Shown: positions 10,375 through 21,045 of the stretch, one piece after another | Layout: the number at the start of each line of letters is the position of its first letter | How positions within the stretch are numbered: the first letter of the stretch is position 1 | NCBI GenBank assembly: GCA_951799425.1 | Contig: OX637409.1 | Span: forward strand, 14,001,460 to 14,065,459 | Reading direction: 5' to 3' | DNA length: 64,000 nt | DNA from: Ilex aquifolium | Taxonomy: Eukaryota > Streptophyta > Magnoliopsida > Aquifoliales > Aquifoliaceae | Program-made: the position numbers and the translations under genes | The notes under the pieces: model-generated | Seen by the model: only the letters and a program-made list of their open reading frames with translations | What the model was told of the DNA's origin: nothing | Database searches by the model: none

Positions 10375-13300
10375 TCAAAAAGAAGATTTTGGACCGTATA
10401 TTAGGCAGCCAGTTGACATTATTGATTAAATATTCAACGCACTGATGCAGTATACTTTATTATGTCCATTTAGATCTATGGGGAACCTCAACTATAAATG
10501 ATATACTGATTTTTGAAATAGCAATACAATCAACAAAAGTTTAGCCTTCAATTTCTTCAATAATAAGGATTATAAAAGGGAAAACAATGGTCCAATCCAG
10601 AATATTTTGCTTTAATATGCACAACTGACCAAACTTTAAAATTGAAATAGACAGTTCATGCAATAGACAACTAAATATACAATAACAACTTTTAATACCA
10701 AGTTCCGATTTTAAGCTGATAAAAAAACAAGTTACCGGACGATATGGGGTCCATATGTTCTGGCAGCATTTTCAAACTCTTGCTCACTCAAACTGAGACG
10801 TCCAACTTTATTAGGATCAGTACTTAGCGAGCCTCTAATTTCACTTTTTGACTTCCCAGCATGAATAGCAATTAAACGCCTATATTCCGGAGCTGCATCT
10901 TGCACACCTTCGTCCTCCTCGCTTGATTCATCCTGTCAACAATGGTGAGACTGTAATTAAGTTGGTGACATGCAGTGCACTAACTGTCAAAGAAAAATTG
11001 ACGCTACTCACATTCGCTGTGTCATCAGTTTTGAGTTCATTGCCAACAGCTAGGTTCTCATTCTCCCAAGGTTCTTCCTCTCTTGAAGCCTTCACCTTCT
11101 GTGTATTCCCTTTTACCTCCATACTCTGAAACTCACGGAATTCTTTTGGTGGTTTGGTGGAGATCAAAATTTTTTTCTTCAAAAATTTTGGTGAAGGGAA
11201 CTCATTTAGGTCTGACTCAGGGTAGAACAACATGTCTCCAAATGTTCTAGTGACCATCTAATTAAAAACAAAATACAGCCATAGACTCACAAAGACAACT
11301 CATTCCAAAACTTTAAGACCTGCTTAAAATTCATGTAGTAGGGTTTTACTCACCCGTGCCACTTTAGCTTGGAGATCTGAATTAAGGTGGTCCTCAAAAG
11401 TTACTACAACAGGATATTCAGAAGCATAAAATGTGTAATCCTTAATAGCCCGCAGACACTTGATAAGTTGGACTGGAGTAGTCAGCGTTCTACAGGTTCA
11501 AAGAAATAGCATCACTCAATTCAGAACAAAGAAAATTCTAATGGTTGTTAAGTAGGGCAATGGAAGTCAGTCAATCAACACAAATTTCTTGCTTTATATT
11601 ACAGCAAATGGCGTGATATTCATACATGATATTCCCATACATTAATGGAATGTGATCGGCTGATCTGATGTTGTAGGTTATAGATGTAAATAAATTTGAG
11701 AAGCCATTTCTGGCTTGTGTTAACAAGGAAGAGCAATGTTTTGAAGGACATTTTTTTATGGATGTGACACTTCATTATCCTCAGATATCTTTGATATTGT
11801 GCAGCTCATTCTTCCATATCCTTTCAAAACCAACTGGATATAATAGCAGATTTTATAAATTCTTGCATCATGTAGGGCTAGTATGAAAAATATGATAATG
11901 TCGGACATGATATTTGCCTTGATATTGCGCATGTATGAAATGCTCCCTTATTTTGATATTATGAATGATGAAACACAATATCAAACAACAACTCCGAAGC
12001 AATTGGAGATGCATGTCCCCTAAGACCTTCACCATCAAAGACTATACTGTTGAACAACGGGTGTAGATGAATTCATTGGCTCTAATAAAAAAGAAAAACT
12101 CATTTGCTGAGAGAGGTAATTAACAAATGTTAACCTCCCTTTGTGTTCTTTAATATGTGTAATCAATAAATTGCTAAGTAAAACAAGAAAGGATAACACG
12201 ACATTTGAATGCCAGATCAGAACACATCAGATGTCTAGAAGCAAATGCAGATTAACTTCATACCCTCCATGTTTAACATCCACATCGTCTCTTGTTGAGT
12301 TTGCCCACAAATCCAATTCAATTACTCTTACACCTTTCTTTAGTGCCTTAATGATAGGATCAATACTGCAGTCACTGCTTAGTTGATTCCCAGTCAAGTA
12401 AGAGTTATGGCCTGTATACATGTAATAATGAGCCAACGGAGCATTCATGTCGTGATGCACCTGAATCCAAGACACTTCTCACAAAATCAATATTAAGGGA
12501 CAGAAGATCAAGATATTAAGAAAGCCACAGAAATTGATGGAATGACAAGTAAAAGTGCAAAGCTTTGTAGTTTATCTGTTAGTAATTTTTCCAAATTTAA
12601 AAAAGGCATAGAAAAGAACATAAATCAATAGCAAATAAGGGTTTGCCCTGCAATGAAAATTGAAAAGGGAGAAGTTAAGAATATAATATGGAGTATGCAC
12701 CACAAAAACTAATTTAACCCAACCTTTTCCCAATATTTAATTAACAATGCATATAAAGAGTTGAATGCACACAATAAAGTTGCACAGCTTATGTATGTCT
12801 GAGAGCAATGGTTAGATACCGGTAATGTCAAAGACTCAAAAGTATATGACTATACTGAAAAAACATAGAATGAACTGCATAGACAAACTTAATGCCCGTT
12901 GATGAGAGTATGATCTGGCCAGTTCCCTGCTTCCCAGGGTTAGCTTGGGGCGTCAGACCTTGTTGAATGACAAATCAATCATTGGTCATTGGGAATTAGA
13001 AGCTACAAGCAATCTCAAAACAACTCTTTTAGGAAGAGAAACCACTGGAGCTCCCAGATGTTTAAGTTCCAATTGCTCAGGCATGAACTGTGGTTGGCAT
13101 CACATCTATGAAAGCCAGTCGGTTGCAACGGGCACCTGGCTATGCTGCTATTAACTTAATTTCTGACATAAGTCTGGTTCAGTGAAAATTATTAGCATTC
13201 TTAGATTTTCTCATCTCAACTTAATATTGAGAAGCATTAACTCAAATTCTTACAGAGGCAAATAATGAAAATTTATACCACCTAAAGTTCCAAAAAAGAA

Positions 13301-13763
13301 AAAAAAAAAACAAATTGTTGATAGTTGCACAGGGTCAACACACATGATCAATTCCAAAATTATGGTGCACAGTGACATTTTAAATGAATTGAAGTTTTTT
13401 TTTCACACAGCTAAATAGTGAGATTTGTCACATAGCCATGACAGGTGAAAGAGCAAGATTGCCAGAATCATGAACAGAGAGAGAGAGAGAGTAAAATGAG
13501 TGAAAGATTACCCCAAGAGATGGTGAGATTGCGAAATTATGATCTCCAATGAGATATTGAAAGAAAGCTTCGAGATGGAGGCCTTTACGTTGGAAGATAT
13601 TGAGGTGCTTGAGACTGTTGAATATCTCTTGGACTTTCTCGTCCGTTGCATTATCTTCCTCTTGGAAATCTATCAAGAAACTTCGCAAGTGATTGGCACT
13701 CATGGTGCCATTCTCTGAGCAACTCTCGAAAAGTCTCCTAACATCTTCTGGAGGCTCAACCGC

Positions 13764-13877
13764 CCTCAGCTTGAATCTTCTCTTGAAGCAGAAACAAACT
13801 CTGTAATATTGCTTGGACATCCTCAGCTTGAATCTTCTCTTGAAGCAGAAACAAACTCTGAAATATTGCTTGGACAT
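13764..13877 (-). repeat. 57-bp in-frame tandem duplication at the PLC copy 1 start
   Basis: Two adjacent 57-bp units, 13821-13877 and 13764-13820, differ at one base (YF versus YY). Each encodes 19 residues starting MSKQY and ending FKLR. Both begin with an in-frame ATG, so translation could begin at 13877 or 13820; the latter gives the family-like N-terminus. Copy 2 has only one unit (38283-38227). Confidence 0.93.
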
Positions 13878-14222
13878 TTGTCACAGAGAAAACGAGAGAG
13901 AGAGAGAAAACGAGAGAGAGAGATGCAATGAGAGAAGAGAAAAAGAAAAGGTTGGTTGGTTCCATTGATAAATAAGAGGAGGAAGGAAGGTGGTGAGACT
14001 GAGGAGCTAACTTTTGGGTTGCTACATTCTTCTGAGGAATGGCGTCCAATTGGAGTGGGGAATATATTCTTCGCTGAGCTTTGGAGGAAGTTTGTACAAC
14101 TGGTTAGGTGTGGTATCCAGATTCCATGCTTGATTCCTAAATCCCAGACTATAAATTGCAGTCCCACACAATAAGAAAAGTCATTGCTTTTGTGGCAAAT
14201 CAAATAAAATTACTCGCCATCC
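13878..14222 (-). promoter_or_regulatory. 5' UTR and proximal promoter of PLC copy 1
   Basis: Directly upstream of the start codon is a CT-rich (GA on plus) tract at 13886-13923, typical of plant 5' UTRs. A weak TATA-like TTTATAG lies at about 14157-14149 (minus). The corresponding bases in copy 2 read TATTTAAAG. Similarity to copy 2 ends at 14222, so the copies share only about 340 bp upstream of the coding start. Confidence 0.4.
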
Positions 14223-14468
14223 ATCGTCCAACATAAAACACTAGTGGAACGTTTGGTACGATAAAAAAATAGAAGGATGGAAAGTTGGAAGGATGGAAAG
14301 TAGGAGGGATAGATAAAACATCATGTTTGGTAAGAAAGGAAAGTAGGAAGGATGAAAAAGTGGATGGATTAACTTTCCTTCCAACTTATTAAAATCAATC
14401 CTTCCAAAATCGGAAAGAAAGTGGATGGAAAGTTAATTATTTGTGTTGAGATGTATCTTATATGTCTA

Positions 14469-15190
14469 CTAGTTATTGCCTGTGCCTGAAGGCACAAAGT
14501 AATAAAAAATGGTAAACAATAAACATATTTGTATTCATATCCAAAATGAAATCACAAACATAGATGAGAGATAAATGAATTTAAGCATCGATTGTAGTGG
14601 GAGTGAGAGGTGGTGGTGGTGGTGGTGGCGGCGGTGGCGACGACAGTGGTGATGACGGGGGTGGTGGCGGTGGCGACGGTGATGGTGGCGACGGTGGCAG
14701 CAGCGACAATGGTGGTGGTGGCGGCGGCGATGGCGGTGGTGGTGGTGGTTGCGATGGCGGCGGCGACGGCGGAGGTGGTGGCAGTGGGGGTGGTGGTGGT
14801 GATGGTAGTGGTGGCGGCGGCAGCGGCGACGGCGGCGGCGGCGGTGGTGGCGGCAGTGACGGTGGCGGTGGCGGCGGTGGTGGTGGTGGTGGTGGTGGTG
14901 TCGGTGTGGCGGCGACGGTGGTGGGGGTGGTGGTGGTAGAGGTAGTGGTGGAGTGGTTCAAACACTATTATTTTTTTTAATGTACTTATGAGAAATAATT
15001 TCTATAAGTACTTTTAAAAAATCTTTCTAAACACACCCTTAAGAGCCTATTTTTCCTATTAAATTTAGGATTTTAATATTAACCGTTAGATTAACTTTAA
15101 AGTAAAATTTAAAGCGATCTGAACCGCGAAAAACAAAAGTCATTTTGTTTATTTTTGAGATTTGAATTGTAAGCTACTTTATTATATAGA
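14469..15190 (-). mobile_element. Second small Helitron carrying a GGT/GGC microsatellite
   Basis: On minus it begins TCTATATAATAAAGTAGC at 15190 and ends with hairpin GTGCCT-TC-AGGCAC, a short spacer and CTAG (14472-14469). Flanks are host A (15191) and host T (14468). The termini resemble those of the 7585-8869 Helitron, so they may be related families. It is 722 bp, about half of it the triplet repeat at 14610-14945. No coding content. Confidence 0.72.
14606..14945. repeat. GGT/GGC/GAC trinucleotide microsatellite
   Basis: About 340 bp of imperfect GGT, GGC and GAC triplets, purine-rich on plus. It opens long frames on both strands (poly-Gly on plus, poly-Pro/Thr/Ala on minus) that are artefacts of the triplet period, not genes. 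Confidence 0.95.
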
Positions 15191-15289
15191 TATATCTTTT
15201 AATATATACATATATTATATATACATTAATTTCATATAAAAATACAATGATAAAATATGTATTTATATATATATTTTTTAAAAAAATTT

Positions 15290-15575
15290 AAAAATAAATT
15301 TAAAAATTAAAATTAAAAATTAACAATAAAATTAAAAAATTAAAAAATTAAAAAATTAAAAAATTAAAAAATTAAAAAATTAAAAAATTAAAAAATTAAA
15401 AAATTAAAAAATTAAAAAATTAAAAATTTAAAATTTAAAAATTTAAAAATTTAAAAATTTAAAAATTTAAAAATTTAAAAATTTAAAAATTTAAAAATTT
15501 AAAAATTTAAAAATTTAAAAATTTAAAAATTTAAAAAAAAATTAAAAAAAATTAAAAAAATAAAAATAAAAATAA
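15290..15575. repeat. AT-only minisatellite of TTAAAAA/TTTAAAAA units
   Basis: The tract starts with repeats of attaaaaa, switches at about 15421 to atttaaaa units, then decays to aaaaattaaaaaaa. It is pure A/T for about 280 bp. No gene. Confidence 0.93.
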
Positions 15576-15989
15576 TAAAAAAATAAACAGGTCAACTCGC
15601 AACTCGACACAACACAATTAGTTAAATGAGTTGATTTAGGTTTGACTAATGTTAGACACAAATCCGTAATGACTCAACACGAATCTGACAAGACACGACT
15701 CGATTGTCACCCCTAATCTTAGTCAGCACAAAAAAAAAAAAAAAAATAGTCATTTTTACTTTCCATCCATCCAACCAAACACAACGAAAGGAAACTGTAT
15801 CCCTCCTACTTTCCTTCCTTGAAGGATAGAAAATGTATTCCTCCTTCTTTCCATCCTTCCTACTTTCCATCCTTCCTACCAAACGGAGCATAGGTCCCGT
15901 CACATGGAGGAGGACAAATTCATGACCTTGGAGAGTTTAACATCAAATTGATGATTATTAGGTCAATTGTTAATCTCAACCTTATAAGT

Positions 15990-16840
15990 GATTAGGGTAA
16001 GACTTAGATCCTACAAGTTTAAAATGTTATATTTAGACCAAAAATACTTTAATTAAAGATAAATTATCAAATATTTTAAATTTTACAATCAAAATTCATG
16101 TTCTATTGTATCATTTATTGAAATAAAATCAAAAATAAAAGCCAATTTTTTCTTAAAAAATGGTAATTAGTATACAATTATACTATCTATTGGAATAAAA
16201 TTAAAAAAATCAAACAAGGGGTCTAAGTTATTCAACTAAAATTCATGTTCTATTAAGTCATTTATTGAAATAAAATCAAAAATTTAATTTAATTTTTTCT
16301 TAAAAAATCATAATTAGTATACAATTATACTATATATTGGAATAAAACTAAAAAATCAAATAAGATGTCAAACTGTAATAGACACAATATATTCTAGCTT
16401 TAATTGGGGTAATTTGGTAATTTAATTTAGACGTTTAAACGACCAAAATAAATTCTAATAAATAGTATAATTATATACTAATTGTAATTTTTTAAGAAAA
16501 AATTAAATTTTTATTTTTAATTTTATTTCAATAAATGTCATAATAGAACATTAAGTTTGGTTGTAAAATTTAAAATATTTGATATTCTATCTTTGATTGG
16601 AGTATTTTTTGTCTAAATATAGCATTTTAAACTTGAGAGGGTCTAAATATTATACACCTATAAACTTTAGGGGGTCTAGATGTAATTTACTAACGGATAT
16701 ATTAATGGACATTGACGACAGGAGTTTAAGTGTTACGCGCGTATAAACTTTAAGAGGTCTGTGTATAATATATTAAATTTCAAGAGTCTGAGTGATTAAG
16801 TAACAAATCTCAGGAACCATCCCTATAAAAAATTATCAAC
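15990..16840. mobile_element. Foldback MITE-like element, 5'-truncated copy
   Basis: It matches 52850-53680 over almost its full length. The two halves are long imperfect inverted repeats: for example aaattttacaatcaaaattcatg in the left arm and its complement near 16550-16570. The left arm also contains an internal tandem duplication of about 145 bp (each unit starts near caaaattcatgttctatt). The outer ~170 bp of the left arm seen in the 52.7 kb copy is missing here. No transposase. Confidence 0.7.
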
Positions 16841-17017
16841 TAGAAACAGCCTTCCAATTGTTTCATAACAATACAATAGAAATATCTTGAAGCTCATTCG
16901 ATGATGTTGTCCATAAAGATGCCAATGAACTAATTATGTCCCATAATAACTCCATGTTATGTTCTTTTCCTACAAAAATTATGTTAATTCTCTTCATTTA
17001 CAGCACCCAAAATATGG

Positions 17018-17400
17018 CCATTATAACACACACACAGAGACTCATACGACCCACATATACACATACATAGATAGACACACACATAGGCCCACATATACAC
17101 GTACACACCTATAATATAAAATATGATAAGTTTTAATAAGCGCACTCGACAATTTCAAATAGACTCATCTAACGGCCACCAACATCTCTCTTAAAATCAT
17201 TCACATTACACCGTACCTTCAAGTACGGGTTATCCCTAGCACACACATAAACGCACACATACCCACATATAGACACATATAAACACACACACACCCACAT
17301 ATAGACACATACACAGATCTAACTCAAATCTACATACATATGCATATAATATATTAGATCTATGCATAGATCTGCATATATATGCATAGATCTAGATAAA
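17018..17400. repeat. CACACA/ATACACATA and ATATGCATAGATCT low-complexity tract
   Basis: Imperfect CA- and TA-rich microsatellite (cacacaca, acacatatag, acatatacac) grading into a short repeat of tgcatagatct-like words around 17360-17395. No coding signal. Confidence 0.8.
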
Positions 17401-18040
17401 ACGAAGTTCAATAGAGATATAGATGGGAGTCCTTCAGTTATGAAATTGAAGCCCTTTAGACTTTGTCGGCGATTGAGAAAGGCGAGAGAGCTGACAGAGA
17501 CTACTGAGAGAAGCGAGAGAAAAGAAATATCTGGAGAAAGGGATTTTATAGTTCAAAGAAAAAAACTCTAATTTTTGTGCTAATGGGGTTCAAAGACTAG
17601 ATCTCATTGTTGTTTTTGAAAACATCTTTTTTTGTTTTTTGTTTGCAGTTTTGAGCCTTGTTTTCAAACAAATTAGCTCTTTTTTTTTGGGCAAAAATTG
17701 AAAACAAAAACGATTATCGAGCGAAGCCTTCATTTTCCATTTTTCCACTTACACGCCCGCCAACGGGAGGAGATGAGGGCCTCACTCCATCGTCTCACAG
17801 TCTCTGGCATCAATCCTTAGCAGTGTTTTAAAATCTAGCCCAGCCCGACAGGTCAAACCCAAAAAATAGGTGAACCAATGCCTAAGCCGAACCGATTTCA
17901 TAATTAGATTGATTAAGCAATTGCCCCGCTTGAAATCCGTTCAAACTAGTCAAAACCGGACATCTTTTATGAAACCGTTGCAAACCGCTCCGGTTTGCAG
18001 TTCCATGCCTATATTGGAATATAAATAGGGAGAATTACAC
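17400..18040. other. Spacer, nothing identifiable
   Basis: T-rich and mixed sequence with no convincing coding frame, terminal repeat or RNA gene. A short frame at 17362-17571 starts inside the simple repeat and is not supported. Confidence 0.5.
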
Positions 18041-18044
18041 TTAC

Positions 18045-19790
18045 GGTATGTTTGGTATGCGGGAGTAAGTCTTAGGAATAGAATACGCATTCCTTGGTAA
18101 TGTTTATTCCTACGTTTGGTTGGCAGGAATGAGAATTCATTCCTATTCTTAAGGAATAGCTAATCCTACAAATAATGGGATTGTTCATTCCTAAATTTAC
18201 CATGGTATTGCTCATTCCATTCCCACCCCAGTATACACCAAATCCATTCGCCGAAAAAGGGAATTTTATCTTCCCGATTCTTCTTACCGCTTCATAACAT
18301 ACACAGACTCTCTATCTCTCTCTCTCTCTTCTCTCTCGCTCGATTCTCCTCTTCTATCATCAACACCCATGGCGTTTCAGCCCTTCTCTCTTCGCGTGTC
18401 TGCCAGCTTCTTCCTCTCTGTCATCTCTATATGAAGCACGAACTGCTATTGGAGATCAGGACCAAATTATAATAGCTCTGATCTGAGTAATTCAGGTAAT
18501 TTTTGCTAAATTCAATCAATAATTCTCATATCTAACTTCCAAAAACATAGTTCTCGTATCCAAGCTCGAATTTCTAGCTTTTTGGAATGGCTTCACCAAC
18601 TGATTTCTTTCATGTTTCATCTCTCTTCTCTTTATCGCGTAATTTTTATAAATCTTTAAACTGTCAATTGTGAATATTTTGTAGCGTTGTTGGACTTTTA
18701 TTGTTGTTAGATTTGTATTGCTAAGTAGCATTGTGGCATTTAGGATTTCCTTAATACTAATTAGGGTTCATAGTGATTCAGAGTAAAAATATTTTTTTGT
18801 GGCTAAATATATTTGGCAGTTGTCTGGGCTAGGGATCTTATGCATACACAACACCTTTTAACCTGATGCTATAACCAGAAACAAGCACCCATATTTTCTT
18901 CTTTTGTCTTGTGGCTCGTATGATATGGTTTGCCAAATGGGGTCTGCACACAATTGGATCTACATCATTATTGAGAGAGATTCATAAACATATTAGTACA
19001 CTCGGTAATATTGGACTACATCAAAGCTCACTAGTCCAATGTTGCAATCATTGATGACCTCAAGCTCTTGCTGAAGACATACATGGATTGGAGTATGTTG
19101 TTGTATACACCAAGAACATCAAATGCTCTGCCTCATGAACTAGCACAATGGGTCTTATTACAGGATTCACGGGTCTGAAACAGACAAAGGACTTCCCAAA
19201 TCACATCCAAAAATAAAAAATAAAAATGACTGAAGTATGTATATATATAGGATTTCAAATCTAAAAATTGTGCTTCTGGCCCCTCTTTACTCTCCATAAC
19301 ACACCACATTTGTATTTTGGGGTTGCTTGTTTTTGCATTAGAATTATGTACAACTATGTTTATTAGCACTTTAATTTGATTGTGTATTGACCTTATTTCA
19401 ATAAGAATAGTTTGAAAAAATGGCATCTTCAAGTCAAGTGGAGTCACGAGGTCCGGGTAAGAATAAGAGGAAGTGGACTGCTAATGAAGATGCTAAATTG
19501 ATTGAGACCCTTTTGGAACTAGTTAACTCCGGAACACATCGAGCTGATAATGGGTTTAAACCAAGATATTTCAATGTCATTGAGCAATCCTTGCCAGAGA
19601 AGCTGCCGAACAAAGGAATTAAGGCCAAACCACATATTGAGTCATGAATCAAGGTTTTAAAGAGGGATTTTTGCATTTTTCATGACATGCTTAACGAGAT
19701 TCATACTAGTGGATTTGGATTTGATCACGAAAAGAAATGTTTGACAGCAAGCTCTGATGTATGGGAGGGTTACTTACATGTATCTATCAA
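18045..19790 (+). mobile_element. PIF/Harbinger-like element remnant
   Basis: The left part (18045-18260) is rich in direct and inverted ggaat/attcc words around tatgtttggtatgcgggag, as in Tourist/Harbinger termini. A CT-rich leader (18300-18350) is followed by ATGGCGTTTCAG at 18369 and then a Myb/SANT-like exon at 19420-19790. No DDE transposase and no matching right end were found, so the limits are approximate. Confidence 0.4.
19420..19790 (+). pseudogene. Myb/SANT-like (Harbinger ORF1-type) protein fragment
   Basis: From ATG 19420 the frame gives RKWTANEDAKLIETLLELV, then ADNGFKP and GIKAKPHIES. These match the Myb/SANT-like domain of plant Harbinger ORF1-type proteins and their domesticated relatives, which bind DNA. 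The frame stops at TGA 19645-19647, where I expect an arginine (ESR). The homologous reading continues past the stop with KVLKRD, SGFGFDHEKKC and SSDVWEGY to about 19780. So it looks like a single nonsense change in an otherwise well-kept domain, followed by truncation. Confidence 0.65.
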
Positions 19791-19799
19791 ACTTACCAT

Positions 19800-20855
19800 T
19801 TCATTTATAATTTCGAGTTATTGCATAGCTTATATCTGATCCTGTTCAGCTACTTGTATCATAGCTTAGATCTGATCCTGTTTAACCAAGTGTATTGCTT
19901 GACAATATTGATTTTATAATGTATTAGACCTATTTGTTGGATGCATTCGAGAAAAAAGTTTCATGTTGTTAAAATGAAATTGAACATGTACAAAGCCTTT
20001 TATTTATTACCTCGAGTCTTTTGCATTATCGGTTACTGTCCTATTGTTTCTCCAAGTCTTGAGAATTGCCCATTCACGGATAAGCTCCATTTCACAGTGT
20101 CATCCTTGCTCTAATCAGGTAAGTAAATAGGCATCCTTGTTTTGCATATTTAGTTATTGTATTGATGGTTGCTATTGTTTGTAGATTCAACTTGCAATTA
20201 TACTTCATGAGCAAATATGATATGTAAAACACAATATTACAGATTAATTTCCATTGAGTGTCCCATATGCTTCTCATATTTTATTAGCCTTGAGTGTCTT
20301 AGTTCATGAATCCGATTATACTGAGTTATTTTTTAGCCTTCATGAGATTGAGAGGGTAGAATTAGTTAGAGGGATATTGAGGGGGGATTTTTGAGAGATA
20401 TATAGGATGATGCATGGTAAATGGAACATATTTTTTGGTTTTTTTTTGTCTATGAAACACTTGTGTTACTCTTATCTGTTAAGTTTGAATTTAATTATGT
20501 TTTCCATGGAAAAAGTTATTTGGTTAATGATTACATTTTATTGTATTTGTCAAATTTTGAAAATTAGGTGTATTTGTATAAGATTGTCCACATTAAAAAA
20601 TTACGGTAGAAAGAATAGACACATATTTTGCAGGTTGATCATAGCCATTGTTTGTTGAATGAGTACCATTCATGAATGATTATGTAGGATATTGATAAAA
20701 GTATCACATTTTTATTTTTTTTATTTGTTGTTTATTATTGATTTTTATTATTTTTTAGTGAATTTTTTCATTATGTGATTCTTTGTCAGTTTTTCTTTTC
20801 TTTGTTCAACTCACCTGGTTGAAACTGGCTCAATTTTGGACTGAGTTATCAATCC
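19800..20855. other. AT-rich spacer, nothing identifiable
   Basis: No domain-bearing frames or terminal repeats recognised. T-rich stretches near 20430 and 20700-20760 open meaningless frames. It ends at the Copia LTR. Confidence 0.5.
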
Positions 20856-21038
20856 TGTTAAGTTTGGAGGATTAACATAATATTAGAGATAATATTGAGA
20901 GGGAAACAGAGAGAGGTTAAAAACTTAACCTAGCTTTCATACATCACTTGTATTTATATTTAACTCACAATAATAAGAATTACATATACACCCTCTTACT
21001 ATTAACAATTTACACATACTACCCTAATACTCTTGACA
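20856..21038 (-). repeat. Copia 3' LTR
   Basis: 183 bp, bounded by tgttaag...cttgaca on plus and paired with 25094-25274. On minus it starts TGTCAAGAG immediately after the polypurine tract. Confidence 0.9.
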
Positions 21039-21045
21039 CTCCCCC

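Larger units (their letters stand above)
5893..10406 (-). mobile_element. Internally deleted L1-type LINE in PLC intron 5, copy 1
   Basis: A minus-strand LINE flanked by a 17-bp target-site duplication, agccagttgacattatt, at 10407-10423 and 5876-5892. The 3' end has a poly-A tail (poly-T on plus, 5889-5899). From its 5' end it has a DUF4283-like ORF1 (10374-9129, in broken frames), an acidic tail ending at 7247, then directly the zinc-binding (zf-RVT) end of ORF2 at about 6560-5974 with [11 protein letters not shown] and LWNKLF. The endonuclease and most RT are missing. Without the nested Helitron it is about 3.2 kb. The copy 2 counterpart (31673-34841) has the same structure. Confidence 0.85.
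2231..13877 (-). pseudogene. PLC: Phosphoinositide-specific phospholipase C, copy 1 (C2 domain cut off by nonsense codon)
   Basis: Nine exons: 13877-13512, 12460-12264, 11489-11354, 11257-11012, 10932-10736, 5629-5512, 4738-4601, 4510-4424, 2524-2231. All junctions are GT-AG and phases fit. Exon 1 is the EF-hand-like N-lobe. Exons 2-3 are the catalytic X domain with GHNSYL, VIELDLW, KHGG and TFEDHL, so both catalytic histidines and the acidic residues are present. Exon 4 leads into an acidic linker, exons 5-7 form the Y domain, and exons 8-9 the C2 domain. Codon 470, the fourth codon of exon 8 (4501-4499), is TAA where copy 2 has TAT (Tyr). That removes the calcium/phospholipid-binding C2 domain, which PI-PLCs generally need at the membrane, and the stop is upstream of the last junction, so transcript decay is likely. 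Exon 1 also has a 19-residue tandem duplication. Intron 5 is 5.1 kb because of a LINE plus a nested Helitron. Best reading: a recently silenced duplicate of a PLC2-type gene. Confidence 0.88.
275..14222. repeat. Segmental duplication, copy 1 (bS18 3' end plus PLC)
   Basis: Base-by-base similarity to 26032-38614 runs along the whole block in the same orientation. It starts at tttagtttaa (275 and 26032) and stops after ctcgccatcc (14222 and 38614). In the 300-base last PLC exon I count about six mismatches by eye, roughly 2 percent. Copy 1 is about 1.37 kb longer, nearly all of it a Helitron at 7585-8869. Small private changes include a 57-bp tandem duplication in exon 1 and lost or gained simple-repeat units. 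Confidence 0.95.
14249..15890. mobile_element. TIR-bounded non-autonomous DNA element (host of Helitron 2)
   Basis: The left end (14249 onward: cgtttggta, then repeated ggaaggatggaaagtagga words) is matched in inverted orientation at 15750-15890 (ctttccatccttcctaccaaacg). The ends are imperfect and I found no clear target-site duplication, so superfamily and exact limits are open; hAT-, Tourist- and Mutator-like ends can look like this. The interior has no transposase, only Helitron 2 and AT-rich minisatellite DNA. Confidence 0.45.

Noticed and set aside
12945-13154. Plus-strand frame in PLC intron 1 (also 37397-37645)
   Set aside because: Conserved only because the block is duplicated. The ends differ by an 8-bp slip, no domain is visible, and it is antisense in an intron.
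14552-14980. Long Gly-rich (plus) and Pro/Thr/Ala-rich (minus) reading frames
   Set aside because: They are all reading frames of one triplet microsatellite; no start context, domain or conservation supports a protein.
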